A stretch of 45,985 bases of DNA from Nonomuraea turkmeniaca. GTDB taxonomy: Bacteria > Actinomycetota > Actinomycetes > Streptosporangiales > Streptosporangiaceae. The stretch spans positions 1 to 45,985 of the forward strand of contig NZ_VCKY01000060.1 of NCBI RefSeq assembly GCF_005889735.1. Direction: 5' to 3'. The notes under the pieces were generated by a model, which saw nothing but the letters and a program-made list of their open reading frames with translations, searched no databases and was not told the origin of the DNA. Both the position numbers and the translations under genes were made by a program. Shown one piece after another: positions 41,569-45,985 of this stretch. Numbering within the stretch: the stretch's first letter is position 1; each line of letters starts with the position of its first letter.

Positions 41569-41810
41569 CGTGCTGGCCGGGGTGCCGGCCCGCGTGCCGG
41601 CGTACGCGGAGGAGGCGTTCGGGCCAGTGGCGCCGGTGATGACGTTCTCCTCGGCGGAGCTGACGGCGGCGCCGGCCGCCGACTCGGACCACGGCCTGTC
41701 GCCAGGCGTCCTGACCCGCGACGTCATGAAGGGGCTGTCGCCGGTCGACCTGGTGCCGACGGGGATCGTGCACATCAACGGCCAGACGGTGAACGACGAG
41801 GCTCGCTCAG
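41561..41810 (+). pseudogene. aldehyde dehydrogenase fragment (benzaldehyde dehydrogenase-like)
   Basis: About 80 residues in one plus-strand frame (EATVLAGVPARVPAYAEEAF, FGPVAPVMTFSSAEL, SDHGLSPGVLTRDVMKGL, PTGIVHINGQTVNDEA) match the C-terminal third of NAD-dependent aldehyde dehydrogenases, around the EEAFGPV motif that follows the catalytic Cys. The catalytic Cys region, the NAD-binding domain and the last 30-40 residues are absent. It starts at the junction with the IclR fragment and loses similarity after NDEA. It is dead. Confidence 0.75.
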
Positions 41811-41826
41811 GGCTCGCGTGGTGCGT

Positions 41827-41855
41827 GCAAGGCGCCGGGGATCCCGGCGCCTTGC
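41827..41855 (-). terminator. perfect 13-bp hairpin after folD
   Basis: GCAAGGCGCCGGG (41827-41839), loop GAT, CCCGGCGCCTTGC (41843-41855), five bases past the folD stop on the minus strand. There is no T-run; strong stems alone are common terminators in high-GC actinobacteria. Confidence 0.75.
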
Positions 41856-41860
41856 CGCCT

Positions 41861-42712
41861 TCACCGAGCTTGGCGTTCCGCGGCCTCCACGACGTTGGAG
41901 AGCAGCAGGGCGCGGGTCATGGGGCCGACGCCGCCCGGGTTGGGCGTGAGGAACCCCGCGACCTCCGCCACGTCCGGCGCCACGTCACCGGCGATCTTCC
42001 CGTCCACCCGGGAGACCCCCACGTCGAGGACGGCCGCGCCCGGCTTGACCATGTCGCGGGTGATCAGGCCGGGTACGCCTGCCGCCGCCACCACGATGTC
42101 CGCCCGGCGGACGTGGCCGGCCAGGTCCTGGGTGCCGGTGTGGCAGAGGGTCACGGTGGCGTTCTCGCTGCGGCGGGTCAGCAGGAGGCCGAGCGAGCGG
42201 CCCACCGTGATGCCGCGCCCGACCACGGCCACCTCCGCGCCCTTGATCGGCACGCCGTATTCCTGCAGGAGCAGCACGATGCCGTGCGGGGTGCACGGGA
42301 GCGGCGCGTCGACCATGTGGACGAGGCGGCCGAGGTTGACCGGGTGGAGGCCGTCGGCGTCCTTGGCCGGGTCCATGCGCTCCAGCAGGGCCATCGTGTC
42401 GAGGTGCTTGGGGAGGGGGAGCTGGACGATGTAGCCGGTGCACTCGGGGGAGGCGTTGAGCCCGTCGACGGCGGCGTCGACCTCGGCCTGCGTGGCGGTG
42501 GCCGGCAGGTCGACGCGGATGGAGGCGATGCCCACCTCGGCGCAGTCACGGTGCTTGCCGGCCACGTAGATCTGGCTGCCCGGGTCGTCGCCCACCAGCA
42601 CCGTGCCCAGGCCGGGCGTGATGCCGCGGTCCTTGAGCGCGGTCACCCGGGTCGTGAGGTCTGCCTTGATCTTGGCGGCGGTCGCCTTGCCGTCGAGTTT
42701 CACTGCGCTCAT
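41861..42712 (-). CDS. folD: methylenetetrahydrofolate dehydrogenase/cyclohydrolase
   Basis: Bifunctional one-carbon enzyme converting 5,10-methylene-THF through 5,10-methenyl-THF to 10-formyl-THF. 283 residues, usual length. LDGKATAAKIKADL opens the protein. SQIYVAGKHRDCAEVGI carries the Tyr-x-x-x-Lys pair, YIVQLPLPKHLD the substrate loop, KDADGLHPVNLGRL and VVGRGITVGRSLGLLL the NADP site, and TPNPGGVGPMTRALL the C-terminal signature. ATG 42710-42712 is chosen because GGAAGG lies nine bases upstream; an ATG at 42721 would touch it. Divergent from the mannosidase across a gap with two DnaA boxes. Confidence 0.95.
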   Translation of the reverse strand: MSAVKLDGKATAAKIKADLTTRVTALKDRGITPGLGTVLVGDDPGSQIYVAGKHRDCAEVGIASIRVDLPATATQAEVDAAVDGLNASPECTGYIVQLPLPKHLDTMALLERMDPAKDADGLHPVNLGRLVHMVDAPLPCTPHGIVLLLQEYGVPIKGAEVAVVGRGITVGRSLGLLLTRRSENATVTLCHTGTQDLAGHVRRADIVVAAAGVPGLITRDMVKPGAAVLDVGVSRVDGKIAGDVAPDVAEVAGFLTPNPGGVGPMTRALLLSNVVEAAERQAR

Positions 42713-42787
42713 GCGGGACATCCTTCCATGCCTGCTCTCTGTTCTCGCAGCCACCGTCCCCGGGCGCGTACACGAGCCGGACTCGGG

Positions 42788-42831
42788 AGTTATCCACAGA
42801 ACCCAGGCAGTCGACTCAAGTTATCCACAGA
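42788..42831 (+). promoter_or_regulatory. two consensus DnaA boxes in direct repeat
   Basis: AGTTATCCACAGA occurs at 42788-42800 and again at 42819-42831, each containing the perfect DnaA box TTATCCACA (42790-42798, 42821-42829). They are 31 bp apart start to start, about three helical turns, in the 207-bp divergent gap between folD and the mannosidase gene. No other origin features are visible. Confidence 0.75.
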
Positions 42832-42919
42832 CGATCTTTGACATCGTTGTCATTGATCTTCGGAGGGCTTAGTGTTACGGGCGCCGGCACCTCGCTCTGC
42901 TCCTCACGGAGGTACGCCC

Positions 42920-45900
42920 TTGCCTGTCCGCCTGTTGTCCGCCGAGTCGACCGATCTGTTCGTAGGCTCCGAGGGCGAGCCGCACCAGGTGCTACGCGTC
43001 ACGGTCGCCCCAGGAGCGCACGACACGCTCCTGGAGCTGCGTGGCGAGGGCGTGCGTCCGGCCGAGCCGGTGACCGTGCCCGCCACCGCCTCCGGCGTCC
43101 TGGAGATCCCCCTGACCGTGACGGCGTCACCGGGCACCGCCGTGCCGTGCGTGGTGACGCTGGGTGAGGAGTCCCTGGAGGTCACGGTCACGGCCGAGGA
43201 GCCGGGCTGGACGATGCACATGGTGTCCCACTTTCACTACGACCCCGTGTGGTGGAACACTCAGGCGGCCTACACCAGCCCCTGGGAGTTGCTCTCGGCC
43301 GACGCCACGACGAGGCCCTTGTGGGAGCGAAACGCGTTCGCGCTGGTGGAGGCGCACATCGAGCTGGCGTTGCGCGACCCCGACTACCGTTTCGTGCTGG
43401 CCGAGGTCGACTACCTCAAGCCGTTCTTCGACACCCATCCCGAGCGGCGGGCCGATCTGCGCGCCCTCATGGCCGAGGGCCGGGCCGAGCTGATCGGTGG
43501 CACCTACAACGAGCCCAACACCAACCTGACCGGCGCCGAGACCACGATCCGCAACCTCGTCTACGGCATCGGCTACCAACGCGACATCCTGGGCGGCGAT
43601 CCGCGTACGGCGTGGCAGCTGGACGTGTTCGGGCACGACCCGCAGTTCCCCGGCTACCTGGCGGCGGCGGGGCTGACCGGCAGCGCGTGGGCGCGCGGGC
43701 CGTTCCACCAGTGGGGGCCGATCCACAAGAACTTCAAGCAGGCCAAGAACGACGCGGCCATGATGCAGTTCCCGAGCGAGTTCGAGTGGATCTCGCCGTC
43801 CGGGCAGGGCGTGCTCACCCACTACATGCCGGCGCACTACTCGGCGGGCTGGTGGATGGACTCCACGCCCACGCTGGAGGAGGCGTGCCAGGCGGTCTAC
43901 GACCTCTACCGGTCGCTCAAGCCCGCGGCCGCGACCAAGCACATCCTGCTCCCTGTGGGCACCGACTACACACCGCCCAACAAGTGGGTCACCGACGTCC
44001 ACCGCACGTGGGCGGCCCGCTACGTGTGGCCGAGGTTCGTGTGCGCCACGCCGCGGGACTTCCTGGACGCCGTCCGCGCCGACATGTCGCACTTCAGCCC
44101 CCAAACGCGCGACATGAACCCGATTTATACCGGCAAGGACGTCTCCTACATCGACACCAAGCAGGCCCAGCGTGCCGCCGAGGTGGCCGCGCTCGACGCC
44201 GAGCGGTTGTCGGCGTTCGCGCAGGCGCTCGGCCTGGGCCGCTACCCGCACACGGCCCTCGACAAGGTGTGGCGGCAGCTGGCGTACGGCGCGCACCACG
44301 ACGCCATCACCGGCTCGGAGTCCGACCAGGTCTACATCGACCTGCTGACCGGCTGGCGAGAGGCCCACGACCTGGCCACGGCCGCCAGGGACACCGCCCT
44401 GGACGCCCTGGCCGGCCAGATCGCGGTGGACGCCCCGAGCATCGCGGTCACGAACACGCTGCCCTTCGCCCGCGACGGCCTGGCGCGGGTACGCCTGCCT
44501 GCGGGTCATACGTTGGCCGACGTGCCTGCCGTGCTGGAGGACGGCACGCTCACGTTCCTGGCCCACGACGTTCCCTCGCTGGGCTGGCGTACGTACCGGG
44601 TGGTTCCGGGCTCCCCCGCCGCCTGGCGTCCCACACCGGCGTCCGGCGCCGTCACCATCGAGAACGACCGCTGGCGCGTCACCGCGGACCCCTCCCAAGG
44701 CGGCGGCCTGACCTCGATCCTCGACCTGGCCTCGGGCCAGGAGGTCCTCTCCGGGCTCGGCAACGAGCTACGCCTCTACGACGAATACCCGCAGCACCCC
44801 GACATGGGTGAGGGCCCGTGGCACCTCATCCCCACAGGTCACCCCACCGGGTCGGGGGAGACCCGGGCGCTGACCGCGCGTGCGGAGACGAGCCCGATCG
44901 GCCGGCGCCTCATCGTGACAGGTCGGGTGGGCGAGATCTCCTACGAGCAGACCGTCACCCTGCTGTCCGGCTCGGACCGCATCGACTTCACCACCCGGGT
45001 GCTGGACCACACGGGCGCCGACCGCCTGCTCCGCGTCCGCTTCCCCGCCCGCGTCGAAGGCGCGCTGCCGGTGTCGGACGTGTCGGGCGCCGTGGTGGGT
45101 CGCGGTTTCGCGCTTCCCGACGTGGACACGGCCGAGCATCCATGGACGCTCGACAACCCGGCCAACACGTGGTTCGGGCTGTCCACCACCGCCAAGGTCG
45201 ATCTCGGCGAGGCGGGCGCGCGGGCGCTGGGCGTGGCGGAGGTCGTGGTGCCCACGCTCGCCGACGCGCCCGGGGCCAGGGACCTGGTGGTGGCGCTGGC
45301 CCGCGCGGGCGTGACCGCCACCACGTCCTCCGCCTCGGGCAGCAGGTACGGCTGGCTGGACGTCGACTCTAACCTGCCGGACGTACGCATCATCGTGGGC
45401 GGCCCCGACACCAACCCCGTGGCCGCCGACCTGCTCGCCCAGGCCGACCCGGCGTATCTGGACGCGCTGAAGTCGGGCGCCCCCCGCGTGTGGGTGCCCG
45501 CCGAGCACCCGCTGCCGGAGGTCTGGCAGCCGAGCGCCGACCTGCGCGACCTCCGCGCCCTGCCCGCCCTCATCGTCGCCGGGCCGATCGCGGACCTGGT
45601 GACCGACCTGGCCGACGCCACGATCGAGGCCGTGTGCCCGCTGGGGGCCGAGCGTCTGGAGGAGCGTACGGTCGCGCTGCTGGCTTACGGCCTGCCCGGT
45701 TTCGCCGTGGACCCGTCCGGGGCGCTGCACCTGTCGCTGATGCGGTCCTGCACGGGCTGGCCCTCGGGCATCTGGCTGGACCCGCCCCGCCGCACGACGC
45801 CGGACGGCTCGGGCTTCCAGCTCCAGCACTGGACTCACGAGTTCTCCTACTCGCTGGCCGCCGGCGAGGGCGACTGGCGAGCCCTGCGCCTGCCCGCCGC

Positions 45901-45985
45901 GGCCCAGGAACACATCACCCCGCTGCTCCCCCGCTCGCTGGACCCCCAGGACGGCAGCCTCCCGCCGACCCACTCACTCCTCACG
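42920..45985 (+). CDS. GH38 alpha-mannosidase, 3' end outside window
   Basis: Retaining, zinc-dependent alpha-mannosidase; 1,022 codons are present without a stop. An N-terminal domain of about 95 residues precedes the GH38 barrel. The zinc site and catalysis are visible: SHFHYDPVWWN (His106, Asp108), WQLDVFGHDPQFP (nucleophile Asp235), and YGAHHDAITGSESDQVY with further zinc ligands. The middle domain and the GH38 C-terminal beta domain (from about residue 510) follow. TTG 42920 is the start, with GGAGGT six bases upstream. No signal peptide, so it probably acts on cytoplasmic or imported mannosides. The missing end should be short. Confidence 0.92.
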   Translation, partial: MPVRLLSAESTDLFVGSEGEPHQVLRVTVAPGAHDTLLELRGEGVRPAEPVTVPATASGVLEIPLTVTASPGTAVPCVVTLGEESLEVTVTAEEPGWTMHMVSHFHYDPVWWNTQAAYTSPWELLSADATTRPLWERNAFALVEAHIELALRDPDYRFVLAEVDYLKPFFDTHPERRADLRALMAEGRAELIGGTYNEPNTNLTGAETTIRNLVYGIGYQRDILGGDPRTAWQLDVFGHDPQFPGYLAAAGLTGSAWARGPFHQWGPIHKNFKQAKNDAAMMQFPSEFEWISPSGQGVLTHYMPAHYSAGWWMDSTPTLEEACQAVYDLYRSLKPAAATKHILLPVGTDYTPPNKWVTDVHRTWAARYVWPRFVCATPRDFLDAVRADMSHFSPQTRDMNPIYTGKDVSYIDTKQAQRAAEVAALDAERLSAFAQALGLGRYPHTALDKVWRQLAYGAHHDAITGSESDQVYIDLLTGWREAHDLATAARDTALDALAGQIAVDAPSIAVTNTLPFARDGLARVRLPAGHTLADVPAVLEDGTLTFLAHDVPSLGWRTYRVVPGSPAAWRPTPASGAVTIENDRWRVTADPSQGGGLTSILDLASGQEVLSGLGNELRLYDEYPQHPDMGEGPWHLIPTGHPTGSGETRALTARAETSPIGRRLIVTGRVGEISYEQTVTLLSGSDRIDFTTRVLDHTGADRLLRVRFPARVEGALPVSDVSGAVVGRGFALPDVDTAEHPWTLDNPANTWFGLSTTAKVDLGEAGARALGVAEVVVPTLADAPGARDLVVALARAGVTATTSSASGSRYGWLDVDSNLPDVRIIVGGPDTNPVAADLLAQADPAYLDALKSGAPRVWVPAEHPLPEVWQPSADLRDLRALPALIVAGPIADLVTDLADATIEAVCPLGAERLEERTVALLAYGLPGFAVDPSGALHLSLMRSCTGWPSGIWLDPPRRTTPDGSGFQLQHWTHEFSYSLAAGEGDWRALRLPAAAQEHITPLLPRSLDPQDGSLPPTHSLLT

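Noticed and set aside
42788..42831. Replication origin
   Set aside because: Only two DnaA boxes, no cluster, no AT-rich unwinding region, and no dnaA or dnaN next to it.
43249..44811. 520-codon plus-strand frame
   Set aside because: Out of frame with the GH38 mannosidase, whose catalytic motifs are in the frame starting at TTG 42920.

Overview
The window is high-GC DNA with dense, short-spaced genes, GTG/TTG starts next to strong GGAGG-type ribosome sites, AfsR/SARP-like, XRE and FHA regulators, a receptor Ser/Thr kinase and a SCO4848-type membrane protein. This points to a filamentous actinomycete. A Streptosporangiales (Nonomuraea-like) chromosome is my guess, not something shown. Much of the window is conserved core: nucleoside uptake and salvage, D,D-carboxypeptidase, trpS, mdh, gltA/icd, nagZ/murR, folD. 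From memory, the same gene families lie close together in the Streptomyces core. No tRNA, rRNA, CRISPR array, prophage or intact insertion sequence was seen.

Layout. (1) 1-6.7 kb, minus strand: a six-gene nucleoside operon (bmpA lipoprotein, ATPase, two permeases, cdd, deoA). Junctions overlap by 1 or 4 nt from the ATPase on, and deoA runs off the window. (2) 7-12 kb: a secreted S15/CocE-type hydrolase, an M20D amidohydrolase and an ATP-grasp ligase resembling PGM1 of pheganomycin biosynthesis. A 494-nt gap between the last two holds an orphan minus-strand terminator. (3) 12-18.9 kb: SCO4848-type membrane protein, D,D-carboxypeptidase, YihY-type membrane protein, an amidohydrolase with a divergent MarR gene, a haloalkane-dehalogenase-like enzyme with a second divergent MarR gene, then an XRE regulator. 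Both MarR intergenic regions contain clear inverted-repeat operators. (4) 19.1-20.1 kb: a scar where a headless TetR gene and a headless divergent gene abut. (5) 20.1-30.2 kb: trpS, a CNNM/CBS protein, galE, mdh, a receptor Ser/Thr kinase with an extracellular amino-acid-binding domain, a saccharopine-dehydrogenase-like protein, a deacetylase lipoprotein, and a decayed kinase-WD40 gene. (6) 30.2-37.2 kb: an AfsR-like regulator, a small SH3-like secreted protein, the operon gltA-DUF3017-icd, and a divergent FHA-HTH protein. (7) 37.4-41.4 kb: peptidoglycan turnover (GHL10 hydrolase, nagZ, murR). (8) 41.4-46 kb: a second divergent-pair scar (IclR and aldehyde dehydrogenase remnants), folD, two consensus DnaA boxes, and a GH38 alpha-mannosidase running off the window.

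How it fits together. Central carbon metabolism (mdh, gltA, icd) lies within 14 kb of a kinase whose outer domain looks like a glutamate-binding protein and of an FHA-HTH protein. This recalls the mycobacterial GlnH/GlnX/PknG/GarA logic, but the link is inferred from position and domains only. The cell-wall genes (carboxypeptidase, deacetylase, GHL10, NagZ, MurR) are spread across the window. The three decayed loci (19.2-20.1, 29.5-30.2 and 41.4-41.8 kb) are the main signs of recent genome flux.
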